This document shows, in pieces, positions 45,516 to 56,820 of a DNA stretch of 64,000 nt (its first letter is position 1; the number at the start of each line of letters is the position of its first letter). This DNA comes from Camellia lanceoleosa. Its lineage: Eukaryota > Streptophyta > Magnoliopsida > Ericales > Theaceae. Under the pieces are notes generated by a model, which was given only the letters and a program-made list of their open reading frames with translations, made no database searches and was not told the origin of the DNA. The DNA lies in contig CM045758.1 in NCBI GenBank assembly GCA_025200525.1, positions 189,552,463 through 189,616,462 on the forward strand, written 5' to 3'. The translations under genes and the position numbers were made by a program.

Positions 45516-48171
45516 TGGTGCCATAAAGTCCTAGAAAGGGGAGGGCCACCCCCTCTCCTTGATGTCCTTGAAAAGGGCAAGTCTTACCTCTTGAGAGAGC
45601 ACCATGCTTGAGTATGTATTGAACATGTTTGAGTTGTTTTTCATGCTTATTATGCCATGTTTTAACTTGGTTTTAAGTTGGTTTTGGTCTCCTATGCATA
45701 CTTAGCATGGTTGCCTTGTAATGCCCTTTTATGCTCTAACATGCCTAGGTAGTATGCCTTAGTCTTTAACATGTTTTAGGCTTGCATTTGTGAAGATTTT
45801 GTGCTTATATTTCCATGTTTTAGGTCTGCCCATAAGTATTTTGGTCAATCTTAGCATGTTTAATATAGCCCCTTTGCATTTGGCTTGTTGGCCTTAAGAG
45901 TTTGGATGTGTAGCATGCCTTTGTTTGCATTGTTTTGATGGTTTGGAATCACCTAGCATGCTATTTCAGTCCATTTGGTGTGCTTGTATGCTTACCTTGC
46001 ATGCTCCTTCGTGACTTCTTAAGCTTGTGTTATATGCTCCATGTTTAGGCCTTATTGCATGCCTTAGATTCCATGTCCCTTAGATGCCATCTAAGTGGTC
46101 CTTTGGGCCTAATTTGACATGCTAAAAATCTGTTTTGAGTTGTTAAGTGCATGCCATAATTGCCTTGCATAGGTGTAGGTCAATGCCCTATTGGCTTGCC
46201 TTAGCCTAAGACCATTTGCATGCTTTATTTGGCATGCTTTATCCCATGATTTGGCATCATGTTTAACATAAATTTCAGAGCTTTTAATGCATGCTTTTAG
46301 TCCACGTTTGGTCTCTTTAAGTGTGCTTGAATATTGCTTGTTTATGCCTTGGGTTTGGTACCTTAACATGTGCATGTGTGTGTGTGTTTAGTCTCCCTTT
46401 GTAGGCTCCTTGGCCACTGACTTTAGGCCTATTTGAGTTGCCTAGACCATGTATAAGTCCATCCCTCATGTGGTTTGCATGCTTGACTTGTGTGCTTGTT
46501 TGCATGTTTGCATAAGTGTATCACATTGTCCATCTTGCATCCTAGATAACATGCTTAGGATTGCACCACATTGACATGCATGCCAAGCCTCTTGAAGTGA
46601 GTTTGATAGAGGTTTGGCACCCTTTTGTGCCTATGTGTTTTGCATGCATTTGAAAGTGAAGTTGCATTCTTGGTTCTTAGGGCCATCATGCATGAAAATC
46701 TTGCGATTGGTGGTCAGGAACCGAGGCACATGCCCCTTGAGTCAATAACATGATAGGGAGTGTGTTTGGTGCATAAATGGCTTGAATTGCATTGCCTTGC
46801 ATGTTGTTTCCCTCTGTGCTTTGTGAGTTGCGTGTCTGCGAATTTTGTGCCGGCCGGCACTATTTAGTGCCGACCGTGATCAATCGGCGGCCGATGAGTG
46901 AATTCGATGCGGTGGCCTCCTCCTTCACCGGTGGTGGTGCTCTGCCCCGGTGGTACTCCCTGCTCGAGAGGTGCTTGGGATTTTGGGAATTTTCGAAGAG
47001 GAGAGCAGAAACAGAGGCACACTTGCAGCTTGATCCGGGCCTTTTGGCCCTCATCCCGGCGATTCTTGTTTAATTAGATTAATTAATTTATTTAATTAAT
47101 TTAGTTAATTTGTAATATTTAATTAGCTATGTAGTTAATTAATTTGTATTATTATTTTGGTCCCTCCGGCGAGGCAAAATTGTAATAAGTGTGCGTGAGT
47201 GGATGTATGTCTTCCAACCCCCATTTCTTTCTAACCCTTTTATTTACCGCTTATGGTAATGGACTAGGGCATGTTTATTTTAGCATACCTTATGCAATGC
47301 ATGCGCATTCATGCATTTGTTTACATACATCGGGCTCGCACATCATGCAAACCGCATCGTACTTTCAATTCCAAATTGAATACGTGATAGTTGTTGCATC
47401 TCATGTGCCATGTTTAGGTTAGCCGAGCCTGTTTAGATTACACTCTGTATGTGTCGATTAGCCACTTAACATGAACTAGGTCATGCATGTTTCTTGACTA
47501 GTTTATGTTTTGGCACAGTACGATGTAAGTTTTATGGCTTTAGCATATCGCATGCGTGTGAATGTTTACCATGACGGTATGCTTGCCATGCGGCTAAGTG
47601 CTTACATGATAAACTGTTTGAATGCACGTGGGTGGAGGTTGGATTGCACGAGTTGGAACAACTCGTTGAAATCAATTTTAGCCTACTTGCGGTAGCAAAA
47701 ACTAACACGTTTTTTGAGACAAAGCGGATATGCAATGCTTATTTCCAAATTAGGCAATCTAGTCTATACTTTTGTGTTGTGGGGATCACGTAGTAAATTC
47801 TAGGCTAATAATGGGAATAACAAGGCATAAAGATTACAAAAGCGGATATCACAGTTAGTAGAGGCGGTCTTGACGGGCGAAGGAAGTGCTCATAGTGACC
47901 TTCCCGATCGTACCCAAGCTCGAGCCGAGACATTTGGTGATGGCGGACCGTGGCCTTGACGAGTCGGGGTTTCCTAAATTTCCCATTTTAAAATATTTAG
48001 GTGGCGACTCATGTCTGGCAAAAGCGATCCATGTTTGGCACTACTTTTTCAAAAATCTGTTTTCTCAAACGATTTGCCAGAGTTGGACTCTTTGGTTCAA
48101 GATTTAAGAACCGCAACAAAGACAAAAAGGGAGTCCGAACTGTAGCCGAGGTCCCCTGCGGGCTTGCTACA

Positions 48172-48871
48172 GTGCGCTCGATGTTCACACCACTTTTCAT
48201 CCTCTCGCGTGAGACGCATTAAGATTGTTTGCTTCGGTTAAAAACATTCGGTTGCACCGGGTGTTCACACCACTTTTCCTCCTCTAGTGTGAGATGCGTT
48301 AGGATTTCAAATCGGTTAAAAACATTTGGGTGCGCCCAGTGTTCACACCATCCTTTTTCTCCTCCCACGTGCAACGCGTTAGGATTGCAGTTGAGACCTC
48401 AAGTGTGCCCGACGGTTATGTCGTCCTTCGCCTTTCCTGCGCAACGCGTAGTTAAGCTTTAATTTTCTTACATCATTTCTGCATGAAATGTGATTTGACT
48501 CATGTTTCTCACGCGTGGCATGTTTATTTACTTACTTCCTATCATGATTGGAATTGTTGTGCCTTGTTTTAGTTTGTTTAACTGTGGCATTTTCTTTGCA
48601 TTGCATTTGAATTCAAATGTTTCATTGCACAGCCTCATTGCATGATCATAAGTTATGTTCTTGCATTGCGCATATCATTTGTATTTTTCCCCAGAACTAT
48701 GCTGGTTTGATTCCTAGCAAAGGGATACGTAGGCAGCCTACGGGCACAACTATTCATTTTTGTCTGGATTGTTTGTCCAAGTCTTACGGCCTTGTCAAAA
48801 TGGGTCATCTCTGGGCTTTGACATTCACTCACGTCATTTCATGAGTTTGAGTTCTATCAAAGAGGGGCAAC
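48172..48871 (+). other. Host-element tail resumed: minisatellite end, conserved tail and polypurine tract
   Basis: 48172-48440 continues the minisatellite cut at 29446 (CGTTAGGATT, GGTTAAAAACATTCGG, GTGTTCACACCACTTTTCC). 48640-48850 carries the conserved tail blocks GCATGATCATAAGTTATG, GGGATACGTAGGCAGCCTACGG and TTTGACATTCACTCACGTCATT. The polypurine tract AAAGAGGGG is at 48859-48867 and the 3' LTR begins at 48872. Confidence 0.75.
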
Positions 48872-48894
48872 TGTGGACTCCCTATTTTCGACGG
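48872..48894 (+). repeat. 3' LTR of the host element, first 23 bp
   Basis: TGTGGACTCCCTATTTTC plus GACGG, directly after the polypurine tract. Split from the rest (53470-56820) by a solo LTR whose duplicated target is GACGG. Confidence 0.85.
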
Positions 48895-49794
48895 TGTAGA
48901 CACTCCATTTTTGATTGACCTTAAGACTCAGACGTCATCGATTGAGCGCTCAATGATTGCGCATGTTGTGCTCGTTCTGAGGTTTCGGAGTTTCGGCTGA
49001 GGTCCTTACCCCCGAACCTCGGGCTCCTTTTATGCTTTGCCTCGATTTGCGGACCAGGTCTTGCTTTCTCTTCCCTGAGGGAGGGAGAGGTCTTGTAGAC
49101 CATCTCTCAGTGGCCATAGGCTACTTTTCGTGGTCGCAGGCCACTGTTCCCATTTGGAGACTAGTTTTCGATTTTCGGAGCCATCAGCCGCGCGCCTCGG
49201 TTTGGGACCGCTTAACATTCTCCGTTTGGCACGGTTTTTGGCACACACCTTGTTTCCTCTTTCTAGAGGCACACTACAGCCCGGGAGACCACCTTTGTGG
49301 TTGCACGCCACTTTTGGTGTTTAACAGCCTATTTTCAAGGCACCCGGCCGCGCGTTTTGCCCCCCGAACCCTCGTTTTGCATCGGTGTTGGTTCATTTTC
49401 AGCATGAACCTTGTTTTCATTATTTGGAAGGTGGTACAAGGGTGGGAGACCACATTTTCTCTTGGAGACCATTTCTCTCTCCGCTAGCCAGTTTTCTTGT
49501 CGGGAAACTGGTCTCCTTGATTTTTGAGCCACATTTGCTGGTCTCCCACCATACCACTAGCTTGCATTTAGTTGGGAGACCATCAAATAGGTTGGCCAAC
49601 CACTTTTCCTTGAGGGAGACCACTCACCCTGGTCGGCTGACCGGGGGAAGTGGTCAGCCGACCACCTTAACTGGTCGGCCTGCTCCCTCCAGTTTTGTCT
49701 CTGTGAGTTGTTGCAGTGTGCCGGTTGGAAGGCATGTTGCATCCTCCATGAGCCTTGGTTTTTTGCTTCTTTGAGAAGCTTTGGCCTCCTTGTC

Positions 49795-49800
49795 TATAAA
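49795..49800 (+). promoter_or_regulatory. TATA box of the solo LTR at 48895
   Basis: TATAAA in TGTCTATAAAGGAAGGCC, aligned with TATAAG of the sister LTR-B. Confidence 0.6.
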
Positions 49801-50258
49801 GGAAGGCCTCCCCTCATGGTGAGGGTTCAGATTTTGGTCTGAGGCAAAAGACATATCTCTCTCTATATCTCTACATTTTGGCCATAAAGAGTGTGTTATT
49901 CTTAGCCCTTTGCACCACACCTCATAGCCTAACACTTCCACCATCAACCCAAGGTTCTTGGAGGTCATTTTTAGAGGTTAAGGAGCTGGGTTTTTGGTCC
50001 GAGTTCTTTGTCTTTGTTGAGCTTCAAGGGTAACTCATTTTCTCCCTTTTTAAGCATTATTTTGATCCTTCTCTTAGCCTCATTTGCATGCTTATTCGAG
50101 GTTTGTTGTCAACTGAAAAAAGCTTTATTTTTAAGCATTATTCATGGTTGTTTAAGGCCATTTTCCTATTGGAGGTCATCTACCCTCTTGCATGCTTCAT
50201 TTAGTCTTGTTTTGAGCCATGCCTTAAGGCCTTTGTGTTGACCTTTGCTTGGCCTTTT

Positions 50259-50340
50259 AGCCACTGAAATCTAGTGGATTTTCAGTGGTTGGCATGCTAT
50301 TTTGAGGGCCAAAATCAGAGAGGGGTGACCCTCTCTCTTT
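50259..50340 (+). other. Conserved double-hairpin module, solo LTR at 48895
   Basis: GCCACTGAAATC/GATTTTCAGTGGT (50260-50289) and AGAGAGGGG/CCCTCTCT (50317-50337). Confidence 0.7.
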
Positions 50341-53300
50341 TGGCCTTGTTTGTTTGCATATTTGGCCTTTCCAAGGAGCCTATATTTTCATACTTCCTAG
50401 CCTTGGTTCAGGCCATTTTTAGTGACTTTTAGGACCTTCCTAGACTCTGTCTAGGGCTAGTTTGGTCACCTCATGTTTGCCTCTTGCATGTGTAGAATAA
50501 TTCTCTTGATAGCTTATCAAAGGAGCATGTCATTCTTGCATGTATTGGTCATGTTTCAGTGGGTTTTTGGTCATTCTTTGGCATATCATAGCTCTATCTT
50601 TGGCTGTTTTAGTGGCCTCTTGAATGCTTCACATGCTTGCAGTGTAAACCATGCTCACTAGCTTACATTGCATGTTGTTTTGGCCATTGATTCTAGCATA
50701 TTTTGGCCATACTTCAAACTAATTTTGTTCATATTTTGGGCTGCCCTAGCTCTGTTTTGAGGCCTCTTGGTCGAATGATGCTTTCCATGCATACTTATAG
50801 TGTAATATCCTTGCCCAGCCTTGAGTTTTGGAGCCCCTTGCATGCTTAACTTGAGGTGTTTCCATGTATTGGCATCATTGAGCATGTTATTGCAGAGCCT
50901 ATACTTGTGCCATGTTCCCATGTTTTCCACTCTTTAAATGCGTTTGAGAGTTGTGCTTGTATACCTCATTTATGGGCCATTGCATGAGCTTCATTTTTGT
51001 GCATTTCAAGCCATCATCTTAGTCCATTTTGCCACTGTTTTGGGCCTTCATAGGGACTTTTTGGGGTTGGTTTTTTCATTTGAGCATTGCTTTGCATACC
51101 TCTAGTGTAATGCACTTCACCAGTTTCGGTATTTGAGCCATTCAACATGCATAACATGAGTTGTTTGCATGATTCGGGACCATTTTGTATGTCATTTCAA
51201 AGCTGGAACATGTGTTGTTGTATGCCATATTTCATCATTTCCATGCTTCCATACAGTTGTATCTTGTGCCCTAGGCTTTGGGCCCCTGCATCTTGCATGT
51301 TGCATGTGTTTTGTTGCCTCATTTTCATCATGTATGGCCACTGATTTGGGTGTGGTTGAGGCCCATTCATTTTGGTTTAAGTCCATTTTGCATCGAGTAT
51401 GCCATTGTAGTTCATAGTATTGAGTATGCCGCATTGTCGCATGTTTGATCATTGCATTGCGCATGCCTTGTTCACTTCATTGTATATGATAGTCTTCACA
51501 TGTGCATTGTGTATGACATATAGTATCACGTGCATTGAGTATGCCATTGTTAGTTCGTAGCATTGCGTATGCTAGTTTGCATGTTTGCACGTCATCCTTT
51601 GCATGTTTGCATGACTTGGTTGCATCACCTTAGGATTGCATGCTTGAGGTCGCATTGTGCATGCCATTCTACTTGTTGCATTGTGTTTGGAATAGGAGTT
51701 AGTCGGACACGGAAGCGAGGGCGTTCATACTCCAGGTGATGAAATGTGCCTCGATTCTCGGTCGCCAACACTCTTGACTAACACATGATGGAGTTTAGGC
51801 ATTTATGTGTTTATATGTGCATTCATTTCACATTGAGTTGTACAATTCGACTCCTCGGCCATCATGCATCGAGATGCGTGATTGGTGGCCCGAGGATCAA
51901 GGACTACACTCCCTAGAGCTTATGCAATGATGGGGAGAGTGGTTGTGCACACATGTGTTGCAAATACCTTGTTTTCTCTCTCTCTTGCCTTTGTTGCAGA
52001 AAATGCAGAAACCAAGAGAAGAAACTGGTCGGCCAACCAGGTTTTTTGGCAGGCCGACCACCTTTTCTGGTTTTCACCACCAAGGGTGGTCGGTAGGTGG
52101 TCTCCAATGCCTATAGGGTCGTGACCTCCCCTAGATTCCTGGGGTAGAGTTTCATCTCCTTGGAGCTTTGTGCAAGTTTACAAATCAATTGCAAACAAAG
52201 GCGGTAATGGGCATCGCGATGGATTTCCCGACAAGGCGACTTGAGCATGCATGCATCCTTTATCATTCAAAGCAGAGTTGAGGCAGCCGATTTTACATAG
52301 TTTGCATGCTAGTTTAGTTAATTTGTTAATTAGCTAGTGTTGTGTAATAATTAGTTAATTCGATTCTGTATTATTTATTCGGACCCTCTGAGAGAGGGCA
52401 ATGTTGTAATAAGTGTGCGTATGTGTGATGCATGTCTTCCAACCCCATGTCTTTCTCCCTTTTATTTACCAGCTTACGATGGTTAGTTTTAGGGCATGTT
52501 TCAATTAGCATCCTTATGCTTCGCATGCTTGCATTCATTTATCTGTCTTGCATGCACCAGGCTCAGCGCATCATACTAACTGCATTGTATTTCAATTCTG
52601 AGTTGAATACATGTTACCTGTAGCATCTCATATGCCATCTTAGAATAGCCGAACCTATCTTAGTTGCATTCTTGCATGTGCTGCATTAGGGATCTCAGCA
52701 TAGTTAGGATTCATGCATGTTTTCTAATTAGCTTCTTTCTTTGGCTCGGAGTACTCGGTAAGTGTTTATTTTAGCATCCTTGTATGCGTGTGAGTGACTG
52801 CCATGATAACATGCTTACCATGAGGCTATGTGCTTATGTGATATAACTGCCTGAATGCCTGTGGGTGAAGGTTGGGTTGCTGGAATAATTAAATTCGTCG
52901 AAACCTGTGTTTTAGCCTACTTACGAGTAGCAAACTGTAATACATTTTCAAAACAAACGGATATGCGATGCTTTGTTCCAACTTAGGCAATCTAGTCTAT
53001 ACTTGTATGCTGTGCGCATCACATAGTAATTCTAGGTTAATAACCGGAATAAGAGCACATGTGTGTTCAAAAACAAGATATCATGCTTAGTAGTGGTCGA
53101 TCTTTGATCGGGCGAGCGGGGGTGCTCATGAAATGACTTTCCCCAATTGTACCCAAGTTCCCCGAGCTGAGGCAACTTTGGTGATGACGAACACATGGCC
53201 TTAGGCACAAGTTAAGGTTTCCTAAATTCCTCCAAAATAAGATATTTAGGTGGCGACTCTGTATCTGGCAAAGCAGTCCATGTTTGGCACTTCTTTCTAA

Positions 53301-53841
53301 AATTAGTTTTTTAAAACGATTTGCCGGATTTGGACTCTTTGGTGATTTATCGATCTTGCATTGCATTTTGCGAGATTATATTCAGAACCGTGACATCGAG
53401 TCCGAACTGTAGTGAGCCCAATGAACAAAACGGGATTTTCCCGGGACATTCGGGGACGTCTACAGACGGCCCTTACGACTTGGATATCCTTGCGGGTATA
53501 TCCGATGATGAGTCTGTTTGCTCACCAAGCGCTCGAAGTCCTCAGCGGAATGCCACAAATTTGAGCCTTTCAAACCCTGCATCCTTTTTGTCTCATTTTT
53601 GGACCATGCCTTGTCTTTCTAGTCTGCAACCTCTCGTGGCTTGTCGGCCATCCCTAGAGGCTACCGGCCATCACTTTTGGTGTACTGACCACTGATGTGG
53701 CTTGCCGGCCAACAGTGATGGCCAGCCGACCACCAGTGTTTTCTGCAGATATTTTATGCAGTTGTGCCGACTATTTGCCTGAATGCTTGCATCTGTCCAC
53801 ACGTGGAGGGCTAGATCTCCTTGTAGAAATTTCATGTTTTC

Positions 53842-53850
53842 TATATATAT
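53842..53850 (+). promoter_or_regulatory. TATA region of the host 3' LTR
   Basis: TATATATAT after a degenerate palindrome (GTCCACACGTGGAGGG near 53796). Confidence 0.5.
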
Positions 53851-54319
53851 GAACCCCCTTTCTCATGTTTGGAAGTTAGAAAATTTTAGACTCAAAAATT
53901 TTCTTCTCTCTCTAAAAATTCTTTGCACTTTTGCCTACTTACACTACACTCTTGCCTATACTTCCTTAACCAAATCCTCTCACCTTTGAGTTGAGGTTCC
54001 TTGAGGCCTTCTTAGAGCTCTTAAAGTTGGTTTTGGCTTGAATTATGGCCTAGAGTTACTCTTTGCTTCAAGAGGTATAATATTTTCTTTATAAGGCATA
54101 ATATTTGCTTTATTAGCTTGCTTTACATACTTGTTTTCCTATCCTTTTCCCACTACTTTGGACTATTTTTGAACTGTAAAAAAACTCTATTTTTGTGGAC
54201 TGAAATTGGTATTTTTGGCCATTTAAGGTTAGGGGGTGGTTTACCCCTCTTCATTTCTTGTTTGTAAGGCCATTTCACATTTGTTTCCCATTTTCAAACC
54301 ATCTTTTTTTGGGCTTTTA

Positions 54320-54396
54320 AACACTGATTTTCAGAGTACTTTCAACGGTAAAAATCAAGTTTTGAAGTCCAAATTTGGAGAGGGTAGCCTCCCCTC
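54320..54396 (+). other. Conserved double-hairpin module, host 3' LTR (degenerate)
   Basis: ACACTGATTTTCAGAGTACTTTC can still form a weak first stem (54320-54350). GGAGAGGG/CCTCCCCTCT forms the second (54376-54396). Confidence 0.4.
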
Positions 54397-56820
54397 TTTG
54401 TGTCTTGTTTGTTAGCCTAGTTAGTGCCATGCTTTAGCTTATTTTTCTAGCTTGTTGTAGCTTTATTCCAGCATGCTTTAGGCTCTATTTTGGACTTTTT
54501 TTTTAACTCTATTTTGGGTTAGTTGTTTCATTTGAGTCTTATATTGCATAGTTGTAGTGTAATAGTCCTTACAAGTTTGGTGTTTTAGGCCTTTAGACAC
54601 CACTTGTTTGAGTTGATTGTATGTTTTTAGTGCTTTTCACACTTAATTTTAGCACTAATCATCTTTGCAACCTCCCTCCTTTCTTGGATTTTAATTTTTC
54701 TTTGAAAGTGGTTTCAAGTCACTTGCGTGTCTAAGTGTGAAATTGAGGTTTCATACTTAATGCTTTAATCCCTTAAGGGGTTCATTACCAACGGTATGAT
54801 GCTTCTTTCATACCTAAAGCAACTTGTGTTTTGAGCCCTCTTTCCATTATAGGACTTTAATTCACTTATGGACTTAATTTGATTAAAGAATGGTTGGTAA
54901 GTTAAAATGAGTAACTAAAACTTGGGACTAAAAGATGAGTAAGATAATAATTTGGGGTGTTCAATCGGACGTTAATTGAATACATGGAACTCGGACCATT
55001 TCATACTTGCTAGTGATGAAATGATCCAAGTCTCTAAGGTCAACTTCTTCCGTTGATCTTTCATGAAAGGAAGGAGGTTTGTGTCTCATTTTGCATTTAT
55101 TGAACTTGCACATCTTGAATCATAAGCCATCATGCAATGAAATTGCTTGAGTTGGTGGTTTGTGGTTTAAGTTCATCACTCCTTAGATTTGTTCATGAAA
55201 AGAAAGGGTGAATTGTGCAAACAATCCTTGAAAATGCCCCGCATATGTTCTGTTTGTTCTCTATAGCAGCAAGGTGAACAAGTGCATCAATGGCCAAGTG
55301 AGCCACTTTCCATATGGTGAGACCACCATCCATGGCGGCAAGTCATTTTCATGGTCGATGGGTGGTGACAACATTTACCGATGGCAGGCTAGCCCGATGC
55401 AAACCTTAGCGAGTGTTGGTAAGGTGTAGCAAAATGGTTCTGAAATGTTCAATTGTGCAAATAGAGGCTTTCAAGAGCAAAGCGAGATCTTTTCGGTGGA
55501 AACCGAGCATCTTGGCGTGCACATCTTTCATTTCGAGGCTTAAGCTAATCACCTTAGTTTAGTTACTTAGTTTAATTATTAGTTTCAATTATTTTGTAAT
55601 TATTTAATTATTTAGTTAGCTAATTAGTTCATTTGTTGTTATAATAATTAGTTAATTAGTTTAACTAGTTATTCATTTTGGTTTGTAATAATTAGCTAAA
55701 TTAGCTCAGCATAGTTATTCACTTGGACTCTCCTTCATGAGAGCATGATGTAATAATGTGTATGTCTTCCAACCCCACGTTTTTCTTCCTTTTATTTAAC
55801 TTCTTTTGATGGTTAAATTAGGGGCATCACGTTTCAATTAGCATACCTTATGCTTACATCCATTCATATTTTCTTGCATACACCAAGGCTCGGTTCATCA
55901 TTCTAACTGCATTGTCATTTCCATACTTCGTTGAATACGTGCTTAGATCGCATGCCTTGAATTAATTCATATACCATGCTTAATAGCTGAGCCTAGTAAT
56001 TGCATATTGCTTGCGTTGCATTAGACATTTGGCATTGTTAGGAATCATGCATTTTTTTAACTCTTTTGTTTACTTTGGCTTGGAGTACTAGGTGAGTTTT
56101 TAATGTTTTAGCATACTTGAATGAGTGTGAGTGATTTCCATATCTAGCATGCTTGCCATGAGGCTAAGTGCTTATTTGCTAAACTGTTTGAATGCTTGTA
56201 GATGAAGGCTTGTTGCTTGAATTGGAATGATTCAATAAATGTACATTTAAGCCCACTTTGTTAAGTGGCAAATTCGCAAACTTTAAGCCCACTTGAGGTG
56301 GCAAAATCAAATCCTTTTTCGCAAAACAAACATGAAATTGAGTTGTTCCAATTCAAGCAAACTAGTCTATACTTGCTTTGCGCATCACATAGTAATGCTA
56401 GCCTAATAATTGGAACAAGAGCATATAACGTTGATAAAACTCATATCATGATTAGTAGAGGCCGATCTTTGATCGGATGAGCGGGGGCGCTCAATTCATG
56501 ACCTTCCCCTCTAGTACCAAAGTTCCCGAGCCGAGGCAACTTTGATGATGACGGACACGTGACCTTTGGCACAAGTCATGGGTTTCCTAAATTTTCCCAA
56601 AAATAAAATATTTAGGCGGCGACTTTGTATCTGGCAAAGCAGTACAATTTTGGCATTTTTTATTCAAAATCAACTTTCCAAATGATTTGCCGGATTTGGA
56701 CTTTTTGGAGTTTATCAATTTCACATTGCACTTGTGAGATTAGATTCACAACCATGGGAGTCCGAACTGTAGGGCTTCTTTCGACCTTCCAAAAGGGGGG
56801 TGTGAAAAAGTCGAGCTACA

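Larger units (their letters stand above)
29447..48171 (+). mobile_element. Complete non-autonomous Tat/Ogre-like LTR element, 18,725 bp, TSD GTGCG
   Basis: LTRs 29447-33145 and 44516-48171 are flanked by a perfect 5-bp duplication GTGCG (29442-29446 and 48172-48176). Inside are the PBS (33151-33168), a gag remnant (33874-34806), the post-pol motif (35813-36127), an antisense PMD gene (40797-37758), tandem repeats (41534-42620, 43178-43660) and a polypurine tract (44504-44511). Protease, RT, RNase H and integrase are not recognisable, so mobility would need proteins from an autonomous relative. It sits in the minisatellite of the older host element, and CpG-containing words remain frequent, which fits a recent insertion. 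Confidence 0.93.
44516..48171 (+). repeat. 3' LTR of the young element, 3,656 bp
   Basis: Begins CAGAGACACCCC (expected TGTAGACACCCC; the first four bases are altered) and ends GGCTTGCTACA followed by TSD GTGCG. The core 44830-46680 is almost identical to 29735-31600, while 44580-44800 and 46690-48000 differ mainly by many small deletions. It contains a perfect 24-bp palindrome at 44897-44920, TATAAG (44961-44966), and hairpins at 45476-45515 and about 45535-45560. Confidence 0.92.
48895..53464 (+). mobile_element. Solo LTR, 4,570 bp, TSD GACGG
   Basis: TGTAGACACTCC to GGGGACGTCTACA, flanked by perfect GACGG (48890-48894 and 53465-53469). It interrupts the 3' LTR of the host element 23 bp from its start. 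It is closely similar to LTR-B (12093-16554). It contains TATAAA (49795-49800), the double hairpin (50259-50340), the poly(A)-like TTGTAATAAGTGTGCG near 52406 and the PBS look-alike TGGCGACTCT near 53252. The G-box palindrome is missing here: CCTCCATG is followed directly by AGCCTTGG. Confidence 0.95.
53470..56820 (+). repeat. 3' LTR of the host element, remaining 3.35 kb
   Basis: Resumes the LTR begun at 48872; total LTR about 3,374 bp. It has a CTATATATATG TATA region (53841-53851), a donor-like CAAGAGGTATAAT (54069-54081), degenerate double hairpins (54320-54350 and 54376-54396), the poly(A)-like TGATGTAATAATGTG near 55746 and a PBS look-alike CGGCGACTTT near 56617. It ends GTGAAAAAGTCGAGCTACA at 56820. 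It belongs to the same subfamily as the reverse solo LTR at 24043-26931. Confidence 0.85.

Noticed and set aside
12093..53464. LTR-B (12093) and the LTR at 48895 as the two ends of one giant element
   Set aside because: They are similar, but each has its own TSD (CTATC/G and GACGG) and sits in a different host segment, so they are independent solo LTRs.
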